A stretch of 64,000 bases of DNA from Providencia huaxiensis. GTDB lineage: Bacteria; Pseudomonadota; Gammaproteobacteria; Enterobacterales; Enterobacteriaceae. Below the pieces are notes generated by a model. The model saw only the letters and a list, made by a program, of their open reading frames with translations, was not told the DNA's origin and ran no database searches. This document shows positions 1 through 8,284 of the stretch, in pieces. Numbering within the stretch: the stretch's first letter is position 1; every line of letters begins with the position of its first letter. The position numbers and the translations under genes are program-made. The stretch covers positions 1,736,001 through 1,800,000 of the forward strand of contig NZ_CP031123.2 in assembly GCF_002843235.3 (NCBI RefSeq), given 5' to 3'.

Positions 1-1091
1 CTAGAAGATTGGCCGGAAGCTTGGGAGAAGGAGCCAGCCTCATCAGAATCGCCACTGCCACTGATTGCTCCGCCAAGGCTCGACATAACGTCAGTATTGT
101 TCGCTACGTTCTCACCTGCTTTTGCAAATGCAGCCTGAATAGCAGACGCACCGCCGGCAGTAGCCATTGCTGCACCGGCAGCCATACCGCCAGTGGCAAC
201 AGCCGCTCCGGCCATCGCTCCGGCACTGATACTGCCAGCACCTGCCGCCGCGCCGCCTCCAGGAACCAGGCTGGCGACCACATTGGGAACCGAGTGAATG
301 AGCATCACAAGAACCAGTGAAACGACAAAGATCACCAGCAGTTCACGCATAGGGGCATCATTAGATAGATCGGCATAGAAACCGTCCATGATCGACATGG
401 CAATACCAATGAGCAACGTCATTGTCATCAACTTCAAAGCAACGCCCAATACGCTTTTGAAGTAGTTGATTGCTATATCTGAAGTCCAACGCGAACCACC
501 AAACCCCAGCACGAAGACACCGGCATAGATCAATATCCAAGCCGTCACCAAGGCCAACAACACATTGGCCGCCACTACCGCCATACAGGCCAAAATTGCC
601 AGCGTGATTAAGAAGATAGACAAGTTATCTATCGGGCTTGTGATGCTGTAGGACTCACCAGCTTTCACAATAATGTCGAACGCAATACTAATAGGCTCTG
701 ACGGGGTTAGGTCTCTCGAAAGGCCACCGGCTTGAGCACCGATCATTCTCAATGAGTCGATGATTGACGTCGCAAAGTCTGGGCCGTTTCTGAGCAACCA
801 AAGAAAGAAACCAAACGTCAGGATGAAGCGGACGAACTCGGCAAAAAACTCCCTTATATCCGCTTGTTTAAGGATTAAGGTCCCGCCAGTCCAAACAAGG
901 GATATCGTACCCAGCGTCCAGAATAGCCAGGCGGCATAGTTTGTAATTACCGTGCCCCAAGTAGCACTGGCCGTCATGAAACGCACGGCCACTTCATCCA
1001 AGACACCATTAGGATCAATGGCCGCTGACGCAGTTTGCGAAGTCAGTAAAACTGCCAGGAGCATCACAAGTCGAATGAATATCTTGTTCAT
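1..1091 (-). CDS. trbL: TrbL, conjugative channel inner-membrane protein (C-terminus cut by window edge)
   Basis: P-type conjugation protein TrbL (VirB6 family), a polytopic inner-membrane part of the type IV secretion channel for mating-pair formation. Reading leftward from the ATG at 1091 the frame stays open for 363 codons to the window edge, so the C-terminus is missing. A cleavable signal (LLAVLLTSQTASA) is followed by several hydrophobic segments between about residues 45 and 280, then a Gly/Ala-rich low-complexity stretch (about 290-335) typical of TrbL. It starts 2 bases after the trbK stop, giving the trbJ-trbK-trbL order of the RP4 Tra2 core. Family call from topology, order and remembered similarity. 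Confidence 0.85.
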   Translation of the reverse strand, partial: MNKIFIRLVMLLAVLLTSQTASAAIDPNGVLDEVAVRFMTASATWGTVITNYAAWLFWTLGTISLVWTGGTLILKQADIREFFAEFVRFILTFGFFLWLLRNGPDFATSIIDSLRMIGAQAGGLSRDLTPSEPISIAFDIIVKAGESYSITSPIDNLSIFLITLAILACMAVVAANVLLALVTAWILIYAGVFVLGFGGSRWTSDIAINYFKSVLGVALKLMTMTLLIGIAMSIMDGFYADLSNDAPMRELLVIFVVSLVLVMLIHSVPNVVASLVPGGGAAAGAGSISAGAMAGAAVATGGMAAGAAMATAGGASAIQAAFAKAGENVANNTDVMSSLGGAISGSGDSDEAGSFSQASGQSS

Positions 1092-1093
1092 GG

Positions 1094-1291
1094 TTAGAAC
1101 CCCTTGTTCTTGGAGCGATCAGTGGGTTCGCCCATATCCCAAAGACAGTTCCCTTCTTCCCTCTGCTCTTTCGTCAGGTTTGGGTTGTCACAGTCGATCG
1201 TTGCAGGCTTGGGCCCGTCATCTTCACCGCATCCCACCAGAACGAAGGAGACCAACGCACTAACGATAAAAGTTCGTGTGATATTTTTCAT
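1094..1291 (-). CDS. trbK: TrbK-like small lipoprotein (candidate entry-exclusion protein)
   Basis: A 65-residue predicted lipoprotein: charged start, hydrophobic stretch and lipobox LVGC with the lipidated Cys near residue 21, then a short hydrophilic domain containing two more Cys. In RP4 the gene between trbJ and trbL is trbK, the surface-exclusion lipoprotein that blocks entry of related plasmids, and this gene has that position, size and lipobox. The body of the protein is not obviously similar to RP4 TrbK, so the call rests on synteny. Oddly, its C-terminal tail (DMGEPTDRS followed by KNKGF) almost repeats the tail of the upstream TrbJ. It lies 2 bases after trbJ in a tight operon. Confidence 0.7.
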   Translation of the reverse strand: MKNITRTFIVSALVSFVLVGCGEDDGPKPATIDCDNPNLTKEQREEGNCLWDMGEPTDRSKNKGF

Positions 1292-1293
1292 AA

Positions 1294-2067
1294 TTAAAAC
1301 CCCTTGTTTTCCGAACGGTCGGTTGGCTCGCCCATATCAAACAACCTTTCACGGGACGCTTGATATTGAGCTTCGCGGTCAGCATCCGCCTGCATTCGAG
1401 TGCCAACAGCATTCTGCTGAGCGATCAGCAGGCTGCGGATTTGCAGGAGCTGGTTGGCCTGGTTGCTAGCAAGCTGGTTAGCGTAGCCAATGGCCGCCAA
1501 TTGGCCGTCCGCGCTCTGAGCACCAGATTGCAGGCGATTAAGCTGACGGGCATCGGCTTCCAAGTTATCTTGCTGCTGTTCCAGACTCCTAAACAGTGCG
1601 TCGTTGGCCTTTTTCTGCGATTCAGACGCAAGGCGTCGGTTCTCGGTCATTGCGGCCCGTTCTGCATCGCTGCACCCCGCCGCCGAGAAACAAGGAGAGC
1701 TGCGGTAATAGGCCACGTCCTGGAACTTGCCTAAGTAAGCATCGAGGCTGCCAAGCTGGTTCTGGTAATAGGCGAGCGTGTTGGTCGCCTGGTTCAGATC
1801 GTTGATGGTGCGCTGCGCCTGGTCCCAAATATAAGAAGCCGGGGCCATCGAGTTTTGCAGCATATTTTCGTACTGCTGCAACTGGGTTTGATACTGCTGA
1901 ATTTGTTTAGCAGTCTGTGTAACAGCTTCCATTGCCGACATGATGTTCTGAACTAGATTCGTACCATCAGCAACCGGAATCCCCGCATATACAGGATTAG
2001 AAAGGTTTAACGCCAAGGAGATGGCAAGCACGGGAATTTTAGCCGCTAAAATTTTTCGTTTTAGCAT
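1294..2067 (-). CDS. trbJ: TrbJ, VirB5-type conjugation protein
   Basis: A 257-residue exported protein of the TrbJ/VirB5 family, a minor pilus or adhesion component of the conjugative channel. An N-terminal signal peptide (cleavage near NPVYA, residue 28) is followed by a Gln-rich helical region (about 40-75, QQYQTQLQQYENMLQ) with the coiled-coil character of TrbJ. A Cys pair sits near residues 125-132. The C-terminus ends in DMGEPTDRS plus ENKGF, a tail shared with the next gene. It is the first gene of the visible trb cluster, separated from traI upstream by about 210 bases with no convincing gene. Confidence 0.85.
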   Translation of the reverse strand: MLKRKILAAKIPVLAISLALNLSNPVYAGIPVADGTNLVQNIMSAMEAVTQTAKQIQQYQTQLQQYENMLQNSMAPASYIWDQAQRTINDLNQATNTLAYYQNQLGSLDAYLGKFQDVAYYRSSPCFSAAGCSDAERAAMTENRRLASESQKKANDALFRSLEQQQDNLEADARQLNRLQSGAQSADGQLAAIGYANQLASNQANQLLQIRSLLIAQQNAVGTRMQADADREAQYQASRERLFDMGEPTDRSENKGF

Positions 2068-2278
2068 GGTTAATTACTCTTAGTGGTTATGACTAAAAGT
2101 TGCATTCACCAACCTGTATGCCAGCGGTGAATGTGGGCCTTTTCAGAGATAGCTCGCCACTTACTATCCCGGCGCCCGACCTGCGCGACACCGTAAACGC
2201 GCGGCCAAATAGGGTTAAACATCGGTGTTATTACCAACCGAAGCGGTTAGGGCTTCCGTCGATTCCTTTGCCATCACA

Positions 2279-4039
2279 TCAACGTGATCGGCTCTTATGT
2301 TGTCGTTTCGCCTTTTTAGCTGCCTGCTCAGCTTGGAGCTTAGCTTTACGCTGCTCTAGTACTGGCATGACCGCCGCTTTTTCAGTTACAGGGCCTGACT
2401 GTATAGCTAAGACTTCTAGCTGAGAGAGATTCTGCAACCAGCCACGGCGTGAAGGTGGCACTTTGCCAATCGGTAACACGCCAGGCTTATCAGACCGCTT
2501 GGCCCTTTTATTCTGGGTCATTAATGCCTGACGACGGCGTTCTAGTCCTTGATCGGCAAATTTGATAGACAGATTGCCATCTACCGTCGCCTTGATTACT
2601 CGCGCCTTGAACTCAGGCGAACCAGTCACGGTAATACGATTACCGTAACGCTCCATTGCTACCTTTAGCGCAGCTAAGACACTGGTTTGGTTGGAAGCCG
2701 TCGACACTTGTAGACGCTCACCGTCATCACGCACAGCGCTGTTACCTACTCGATAAATAATGGTGCCTTTTTTCGTAATCGTATCGACCGTTGCTTTGAG
2801 CTCGGCCTGAACGGCATCTCCTTTGAGGGTATTGCCTTTAAGCTTTTGTGCAGCCTCTCGGCTACGTAGCGCTTTGAGGGCTTCACCATCTCCCTGCAAT
2901 GCCTGGCTCTTTAACCAATCCGCCCAGGCTTGGCGTTTATTGCTTTGATATATCGTTTGCCGTTGCTCTTGGTAACGCTTGTGAATGCTCTCAAGATCGC
3001 TTTTCAATGCATCGCTGGCCTGTTTGTACAAAAGCTTCTTAGTAAGCTTATTACTACCGGTTAACTTAATCGCTGCGCGACGGCCACGCCCTTTCCTCTT
3101 GGCGTTTTCAATCTGTCGATCTTTATCACGGCGGGCCTGTTCGAGGGCTTGCGACTTACTCGCTGCAGCACGTTTCTGCTCTGATTGATAACGGGCATAT
3201 AGCTCGGTGGTATCCACCTTCAATCGAACAGGTCGGTGTGTATATTGGCGGCTCGGCTTAACAGAATCCGATGCAGTCGCTTCAAAGGGACCAAGGCGCG
3301 CTTCGAGTTTGGATTTAGAAAACTCACGTCCCAAGGTGCTCGCTTTGATGATCGCTTCACCGTCAGCAACGATCACTAGACCATTTCCTCTGGTTCTTAA
3401 CTGCAAACCATTGTCCTGCATGACTTGGTGCAACGCCTGCCAGCTATTGGCTGATTTAATCTCGTCCATACATTCGCGCTTCACCCACCCCACTAAGCTT
3501 TCAATACCCGAATGTCGCTCCATATCCATCGCACGTGATTCCGCCCCACGCTTGCGCGGTATGTGATTATCCGGCTGCAAACCAAAATCCTGCTCGATGG
3601 CCTCGCACATTTCCGCTAGCTTTTTATGTGGGTAATAAGGCTCATGGATTGTATTTCGCGTGGGATGGATTTTATTGATCGCGATATGGATATGTTGATT
3701 GTCCGTATCGTTGTGCACAGCGCTGACACTCTGATGTTCTCCATAACCTAAGCCTTGGCAAATGCGCTCTTCTATCGCGGCCAAGGTATTTGCTTCTAAC
3801 TGTTCGCCACTTGGGAAGCTCACGATTAGATGATAGGTTTTATCACTCTTCGCTCGGGTGTTCGCGAATTGAGTTGCTAACACTTCGCTGATCGCATCGC
3901 GCACGGTTTTCGCTTCACAGTTATTTAAACGAACGTTACCAAGTCGATGCTCTTTGCTCTGGTGATCGGTGATGTAATTCACCAAGCCCGCAAAGTCAGA
4001 TTTACCTTGCGAACGCATCGGTACGTGCTTGACTATCAT
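2279..4039 (-). CDS. traI: TraI-type relaxase (MOBP, RP4-like)
   Basis: DNA relaxase that nicks oriT, binds the 5' end covalently and leads the transferred strand into the recipient. Length is 586 residues. The N-terminal domain is very close to RP4 TraI as I remember it, and the three RP4 active-site motifs fall at the same positions: Tyr22 (LVNYITDHQ), Ser74 (LIVSF) and His116 within the histidine cluster HNDTDNQHIHI (109-119). The rest is basic and Lys/Gln-rich, with no helicase or primase motif visible. The start overlaps the traJ stop by 4 bases, as in RP4, and oriT lies just upstream of traJ. Confidence 0.95.
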   Translation of the reverse strand: MIVKHVPMRSQGKSDFAGLVNYITDHQSKEHRLGNVRLNNCEAKTVRDAISEVLATQFANTRAKSDKTYHLIVSFPSGEQLEANTLAAIEERICQGLGYGEHQSVSAVHNDTDNQHIHIAINKIHPTRNTIHEPYYPHKKLAEMCEAIEQDFGLQPDNHIPRKRGAESRAMDMERHSGIESLVGWVKRECMDEIKSANSWQALHQVMQDNGLQLRTRGNGLVIVADGEAIIKASTLGREFSKSKLEARLGPFEATASDSVKPSRQYTHRPVRLKVDTTELYARYQSEQKRAAASKSQALEQARRDKDRQIENAKRKGRGRRAAIKLTGSNKLTKKLLYKQASDALKSDLESIHKRYQEQRQTIYQSNKRQAWADWLKSQALQGDGEALKALRSREAAQKLKGNTLKGDAVQAELKATVDTITKKGTIIYRVGNSAVRDDGERLQVSTASNQTSVLAALKVAMERYGNRITVTGSPEFKARVIKATVDGNLSIKFADQGLERRRQALMTQNKRAKRSDKPGVLPIGKVPPSRRGWLQNLSQLEVLAIQSGPVTEKAAVMPVLEQRKAKLQAEQAAKKAKRQHKSRSR

Positions 4040-4410
4040 TGATCGACCCTCGGGCGAAGAATGGATTCCATAAGCGAGCTCATTTGATCTTGTGTCGCTT
4101 CAATACGATTAAGCACCGCTAAGATTGTATTGACTCCCACATTCGCTACCTTGGCATCATTACTAAGCCATAACTTAAGCAAACCACCCAAACGCCCTAA
4201 GTCACCATTCACTCTTACCAGTTCGCGTACCTGTTCTACATCGGTAATACCTTGAATGCGATAACCTTGGCCGACTTCACGTAGATAAGTAGAAGTACTA
4301 AGACCTGCTTGCACAGACAGCGATTCGATCAACTCACGCTCCTCTGGCAAACAGTAAACCTTAATCGGTGGGCTATTTTTTCGAGTGATCTTGTTCGTGC
4401 TGTTCCCCAT
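4036..4410 (-). CDS. traJ: TraJ-type oriT-binding relaxosome protein
   Basis: A 124-residue accessory protein of the relaxosome. It closely resembles RP4 TraJ (123 residues) as remembered: a basic start with SPPIKVYCLPEERE, then VGQGYRI, VRVNGDLGRLGGLLKLWL, and IEATQDQM near the end. TraJ binds an inverted repeat beside the nick and recruits TraI. The ATG at 4410 is chosen because it starts at the conserved N-terminus; the longer open frame to 4527 would run through oriT. It overlaps traI by 4 bases and is read away from oriT, so the relaxosome genes are arranged as in IncP plasmids. Confidence 0.92.
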   Translation of the reverse strand: MGNSTNKITRKNSPPIKVYCLPEERELIESLSVQAGLSTSTYLREVGQGYRIQGITDVEQVRELVRVNGDLGRLGGLLKLWLSNDAKVANVGVNTILAVLNRIEATQDQMSSLMESILRPRVDQ

Positions 4411-4461
4411 GCTTTGCCTCCTATCTCTGGCCCCGCAGGGCAGGATTAACGTTGAGCTCCG

Positions 4462-4545
4462 AAGGTGCGAATAAGTCCAAAGTGAAGAGGCTTCGCCATG
4501 CTTGCATGGTGTGCCTACTTCACACATCCTGCCCGCATTTCAACT
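4462..4545 (+). other. oriT: oriT, IncP/RP4-type, nick predicted at 4531/4532
   Basis: The stretch beginning GAATAAG at 4467 and ending CATCCTGCCCGC at 4525-4536 follows the RP4 oriT layout. GTGAAG near 4481 and CTTCAC at 4518-4523 form the outer arms of an inverted repeat, the candidate TraJ site. An inner CCATGC/GCATGG dyad lies between them, and then comes CATCCTG|C, which matches the YATCCTG|Y nick consensus of this family. The predicted nick is on the plus strand between G4531 and C4532. It sits directly upstream of traJ. Confidence 0.88.
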
Positions 4546-4732
4546 TTGGTTTTATCACGGAAAGTTATGCATGCCCTTGTGCATTTCTCTGCATTTAACT
4601 GTTTATTCCTGTGTAAACCATGTTTACCTGATAAGTCAGACACTTATAGCGGTATGACAGCGTACTTATAGCGACTGAATAGCGCTAAAATAGCGGCCTT
4701 ACAGCAATTTATGTGTATTGGCTTTACTCAAT

Positions 4733-5110
4733 ATCACGACACAGAAAAACACAGCTTTCCTAGCACTTTCCGCTCTAGGCTAAATTCAAAGTCTTCGTAC
4801 TTAACTGCCCCTCAAGTGTCAATGAATGTTTAGACGCCAAGGAGAAAAAATAAAAACATTTTATTTTCATAAAGTTAAAAACACATAACTTCCAAAAAAA
4901 TGATTTCATTGACAGTTTTGATCACGACACAGACAAACATCGCTTTCTTAACACTGTCCGCCCTAGAGTAAATTCAAAGCCTTCGTGTTTGACTGCCCCT
5001 CAAGTGTCAATAAATGTTTAAACGCCAAGGAGAAAAAAATAAAAACATTTTATTTTCATAAAGTTAAAAATACATAACTTCCCCAAAAATGATTTCATTG
5101 ACACTTTTGA
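4733..5110. repeat. Two tandem copies of a 188-bp repeat, probable oriV segment
   Basis: Positions 4733-4920 and 4921-5110 are near-identical direct copies; ATCACGACAC opens each, exactly 188 bases apart, and copy 2 has one extra A in its A-run. Each copy carries a CCCCTCAAGTGTCAA motif (near 4808 and 4996), which I recall from IncW (pSa)-type replication origins. Each also has a related inverted copy near its end (CATTGACAGTTTT or CATTGACACTTTT). No protein of believable length is encoded. With the DnaA box, the iterons and repA this reads as a plasmid origin. Confidence 0.8.
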
Positions 5111-5128
5111 GCAACTTATTGATCAAAG

Positions 5129-5137
5129 TTATCCACA
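5129..5137 (+). promoter_or_regulatory. DnaA box in the putative oriV
   Basis: TTATCCACA, a perfect match to the E. coli DnaA box, lies just after the tandem repeats and before the iterons, in very AT-rich sequence. This is where a host-initiator site is expected in an iteron plasmid origin. Confidence 0.75.
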
Positions 5138-5247
5138 ATATTTGTTTGGTCAACTACAGGTTTATTTTTTTATATAGGTATACCTACAGGAAAGACTATA
5201 GGGGGTTCTGCAACCACATGTTATTAAAAAGCTTTTTAGCCTTTCTA

Positions 5248-5339
5248 GAAACAGAACATGCGCACTCAGAAACAAAACATGCGCAGCCAGAAACAGAACA
5301 TGCGCAAAATCCCCCCTTTAAAGGGAAACAGAACATGCG
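5248..5339 (+). repeat. Four iterons (GAAACARAACATGCG) of the RepA origin
   Basis: GAAACAGAACATGCG or its one-base variant begins at 5248, 5269, 5290 and 5325. The first three are spaced exactly 21 bases, two helical turns, so a protein binding them would sit on one face; the fourth is offset by 35 bases after a CCCCCC/TTTAAAGGG stretch. They lie immediately downstream of the repA stop and are the likely RepA-binding sites. Confidence 0.82.
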
Positions 5340-5401
5340 TGGATAACTTTCTAAACACCCAGGCTTACTAACATCAAGAATGGTGCGTACATACTGTTTC
5401 A

Positions 5402-6409
5402 TCACACTTCAATATCCCGTGAAACCTGTCGCTTTGTCTGACGAGGTACTTGAGGAGCACTAGGCTTCAAAAGCAACCCTTTTTCGGTTGGAATAGCATC
5501 TAGCTCTGGCCATGCCTGCTGTACCTTTTTCAGTCCATCCTTAAACCGCTGCTTAAAGCTTTTTACATTGGCATAATTAGACCCCATTTGCTCCATCAAA
5601 CCTGACCACGGAATAATTGTGGCTCGCTTTAAGTAACTCACCCGATAAGTCGCCCAACAATATATGTCTAAAGCCATCGGAGAACGCTTAATCAACCGCA
5701 ACACTCTCATATCCAGAGGGACCGGTTTATCAGTAATCAATTGAAAAAATTTAGGCGACAGTTCCACCCAAGATTCCCATAGTGAATCTTGATCAGGTTG
5801 CTTCGTACTCCACCAAATATGGGAAATATCAGCAACTCTGGCTCCAGTTTCATCTTCACAAATATATCCACTTTCATCATTTAGCTCTGTATAGCTAACA
5901 CTGATCGTCGTTTTAAATAATCGCCGCATTTGTTCTCGAAAAGGACCAATGGTTCCATTTTCGCCTCCAGTTGAACCTAGCCCTAGCTCTTCCATAAAAC
6001 GTCTTTGAGAATGTCCCAGATCAAGCTTGCGTGCTTCCTGTTCAGTGATAAAACCACTGTCCAGTCTTGACTTATTTCTCACTGCTTGTGTACTGACCCA
6101 AACCAACAACAAACGTGCATAGCAACCGTAAGGCAAACCTACAGATGAGGGGGCCATCATGTGCATTGTGAAATGACCATTCTTGCGGCTCCACTCATTC
6201 GATTTGGGCTTACTATGCGGTATAGTTGCTTGAATCAGAAGCCGAGCGATAAAACCGAGTTCATTCGCCTCCTGAGCACTGCGCTCCTGGATTGCTATGA
6301 TGTTGTCGATATATTTCGTGCTGATCTCTAGCTTACCGCTGGTAACCGAGGCACTTTTTCGCCGAGTGGTTCCCTTAGCCTGAACATCCGTTACATCTTT
6401 AATCGTCAT
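5402..6409 (-). CDS. repA: RepA-type plasmid replication initiator
   Basis: A 335-residue protein of the plasmid RepA family (RepA_C type, as in IncW-like replicons). It would bind the adjacent iterons and start replication of the excised element. I see the family pattern of LGFIARLLIQATIPHS near residue 50, a GLPYGCYARLLLVWVSTQAV block near 95-115, LGLGSTGGENGTIGPFREQMRRLF near 140-165, and a second winged-helix-like part with RSPMALDIYCWATYRVSYL near 240. The iterons and tandem repeats follow its stop, and an AlpA-like gene starts upstream. A replication module in an integrated conjugative element suggests that the excised circle replicates. Confidence 0.82.
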   Translation of the reverse strand: MTIKDVTDVQAKGTTRRKSASVTSGKLEISTKYIDNIIAIQERSAQEANELGFIARLLIQATIPHSKPKSNEWSRKNGHFTMHMMAPSSVGLPYGCYARLLLVWVSTQAVRNKSRLDSGFITEQEARKLDLGHSQRRFMEELGLGSTGGENGTIGPFREQMRRLFKTTISVSYTELNDESGYICEDETGARVADISHIWWSTKQPDQDSLWESWVELSPKFFQLITDKPVPLDMRVLRLIKRSPMALDIYCWATYRVSYLKRATIIPWSGLMEQMGSNYANVKSFKQRFKDGLKKVQQAWPELDAIPTEKGLLLKPSAPQVPRQTKRQVSRDIEV

Positions 6410-6421
6410 GTGGACTCAGAC

Positions 6422-6646
6422 TTACCAAATAAAACCAGGTCTTGCGGCTTTTAACGCAGACCTACGTTTTTCTTCTATCCAGTTCTCAACCTCAGCTAGG
6501 TCCCAAGCAACACTTCGGCTGGTCAGAACAATACGGCGAGGGAACTCCCCACGCTGTTCCAGGTTATAGATGGTTCGATCAGATAGCGGAACCATACGCA
6601 GTAATGTTTTTCTATTAATCAGTGTCTTATGTGCTAGTTCATGCAT
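6422..6646 (-). CDS. AlpA-family helix-turn-helix regulator
   Basis: A 74-residue MerR-like/AlpA DNA-binding protein: LINRKTLLRMVPLSDRTIYNLEQRGEFPRRIVL, then SVAWDLAEVENWIEEKR. The layout is helix-turn-helix, wing, then WxxxEVExWI, typical of phage and island regulators that control excision or replication genes. The ATG at 6646 has an AGAGG about 7 bases upstream and begins at the usual family start; an ATG at 6691 would add 15 residues of no evident domain. It lies 12 bases upstream of repA on the same strand, so it may control repA or element excision. Confidence 0.8.
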   Translation of the reverse strand: MHELAHKTLINRKTLLRMVPLSDRTIYNLEQRGEFPRRIVLTSRSVAWDLAEVENWIEEKRRSALKAARPGFIW

Positions 6647-6803
6647 GGTAATACCTCTACTTGCTGTAAGAGGTTTAATCATGCCAAACACGATAAAAGT
6701 TTAATCTTAGATTCAGGACAGAAAGGTGGAATATGAATGCTAGCCTTAGCATGCCATTACAAGACATTTCCTTTTATTGCCAATTAACAGATAAATTCTT
6801 ATA

Positions 6804-7988
6804 GTGAAACTTTATAAAAATCGCATGTTGAGACTGGATAATGATATGGATAGTATTGAGTCAGAAAAAGATGCAGCAAAGCGCTTAGGCTTATACAATT
6901 TTTTAATCATAGATAAAGGCTGTGATGAGTTTGTATCTCAGGCTATCAAAAGATTCCGGGGGGAATGGGGGCCATATTCTCAGTACTCTACGCGTAGGAA
7001 TATTATTAACTTAATTCACAAATCATTAGACAATAGCATTTCAAGGTTTATTAATAATCTTCCTGAGAAGTATCAATATTTCTTTCCAAAACAAGACAAA
7101 AAGATATCTTTAAGCTTATTGATTAAAGAGTTAGGTTTTCAAGAAGCCCATAAGGAAATAAAAAGACATCTAGCATTTTTCATCGAATACAATAGTTCTG
7201 GCACTGAAACAGATAGACGATTCATCGCCACTTTAGAAGCAATAATAAATCTAGTTTGGATGTGTTATCTAAGACGGCCGAAATTCCAAGAGTACTCAAC
7301 TGATGTAAAAATTAATACTACTAGAAAGCAGACTTTATGTGAGTTCTGCGGCGAAAAAACAGAATTAACGTCATTTATAGAATCATTAGATAAGAATATC
7401 ATTCAATATAAAGATCTAGACGATATAAAATTAATGGCTCTAAGCCATAATTTTTGCTCACTCCATAAACAAAAGAAAAATAATACTTCGGCTTATAAAC
7501 GAGCAAAACGCTCTCAAAATCAGTTTGAAACCGAAGTATTAAGATTACGCCGACAAGTAGCCAAACCAGATAAGCGTAATGCTATGTCAGGTGATGAACT
7601 CATAGACGAATATTTCTATCTCTACCTTCAGGGGAAAATGGTCACGTCAGAACAAGCTGAAGCTTATATGAACTATGTACGCAAAACATTTGGCAATCAA
7701 ATAAAAGTCGATACAACTATGCTCCATCGCTTACATGAGATTTCGGATTCTCTGACTAATGAAGGAACTATGATTTCTTCCGGTGATATTGACAAAATTC
7801 GAAACATAGCTCGAAGAATGGTCGATTCGAGGATCACTGATAACAAGAAAAGAATGCTAGTTTTGAAACAAAGAAAGCTTAGTCAAAAAGAGATAGCTCA
7901 AGAACTTTCAGAGTACACTGGTCAGCACATAATTCACCAAACCGTATCTAAGGCGCTTTCATCTGTTCGAGATGAATTTTTTCTATGA
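6804..7988 (+). CDS. Unrecognised 394-residue protein with CxxC/CxxH zinc knuckle and C-terminal HTH
   Basis: I do not recognise this family. It is AT-rich and Lys/Asn-rich. Visible features: a CEFCGEKTEL motif near residue 180 followed about 40 residues later by CSLHK, a plausible split zinc site; a basic region AYKRAKRSQNQFETEVLRLRRQ near 230; and a C-terminal segment near 350-390 (KLSQKEIAQELSEYTGQHIIHQTVSKALSSV) that reads as a helix-turn-helix. The start is uncertain: GTG at 6804, or ATG at 6825 or 6846, none with a strong ribosome site. It is divergent from the alpA-repA pair, so a role in element replication or regulation is possible but unproven. Confidence 0.6.
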   Translation: MKLYKNRMLRLDNDMDSIESEKDAAKRLGLYNFLIIDKGCDEFVSQAIKRFRGEWGPYSQYSTRRNIINLIHKSLDNSISRFINNLPEKYQYFFPKQDKKISLSLLIKELGFQEAHKEIKRHLAFFIEYNSSGTETDRRFIATLEAIINLVWMCYLRRPKFQEYSTDVKINTTRKQTLCEFCGEKTELTSFIESLDKNIIQYKDLDDIKLMALSHNFCSLHKQKKNNTSAYKRAKRSQNQFETEVLRLRRQVAKPDKRNAMSGDELIDEYFYLYLQGKMVTSEQAEAYMNYVRKTFGNQIKVDTTMLHRLHEISDSLTNEGTMISSGDIDKIRNIARRMVDSRITDNKKRMLVLKQRKLSQKEIAQELSEYTGQHIIHQTVSKALSSVRDEFFL

Positions 7989-8284
7989 GTTAATTTAGCC
8001 GCTAAAATTTGACTCAAAAGTAGCGGGGTTTCATCTGACAGGCAGGTATGAACGTTCAAGGAAGGGATCATTACGATAACTTGGCGCAATTATTAGTTCA
8101 ACTGAGCAGAGCAGACGTTCGCCTAACTTGTTTCTGCCCCTTTATTGGTTAGATCAAATACTCCAACTAATAAATCAACACCCATCGTTGATAAATACAC
8201 AACTGCATACCCATGCAATCTCACACTTCCACTCTCCAACTAAAATTAATAAGGCCACTTCTAAAGTTAGATTGGAGGTCAATT
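7989..8284. other. Intergenic stretch with no supported gene
   Basis: About 300 bases between the zinc/HTH protein and the short recombinase. A short open frame here overlaps the recombinase start in another frame and lacks a ribosome site. The stretch could hold a recombination site for the recombinase that follows, but I cannot point to a clear inverted or direct repeat. Confidence 0.4.

Noticed and set aside
9..320. Plus-strand open frame at the left edge
   Set aside because: It is antisense to the Gly/Ala-rich tail of trbL, which reads convincingly on the minus strand.
2210..2272. Tiny minus-strand frame MAKESTEALTASV just after traI
   Set aside because: Nineteen codons without homology; not enough to support a gene.
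4411..4527. Extending traJ upstream to an ATG at 4527
   Set aside because: The extra 39 residues would be coded by oriT itself and do not resemble TraJ.
5089..5346. 85-residue plus-strand frame with repeated ETEHA-like residues
   Set aside because: The repeats are the DNA iterons read as protein; no ribosome site or conserved start is seen.
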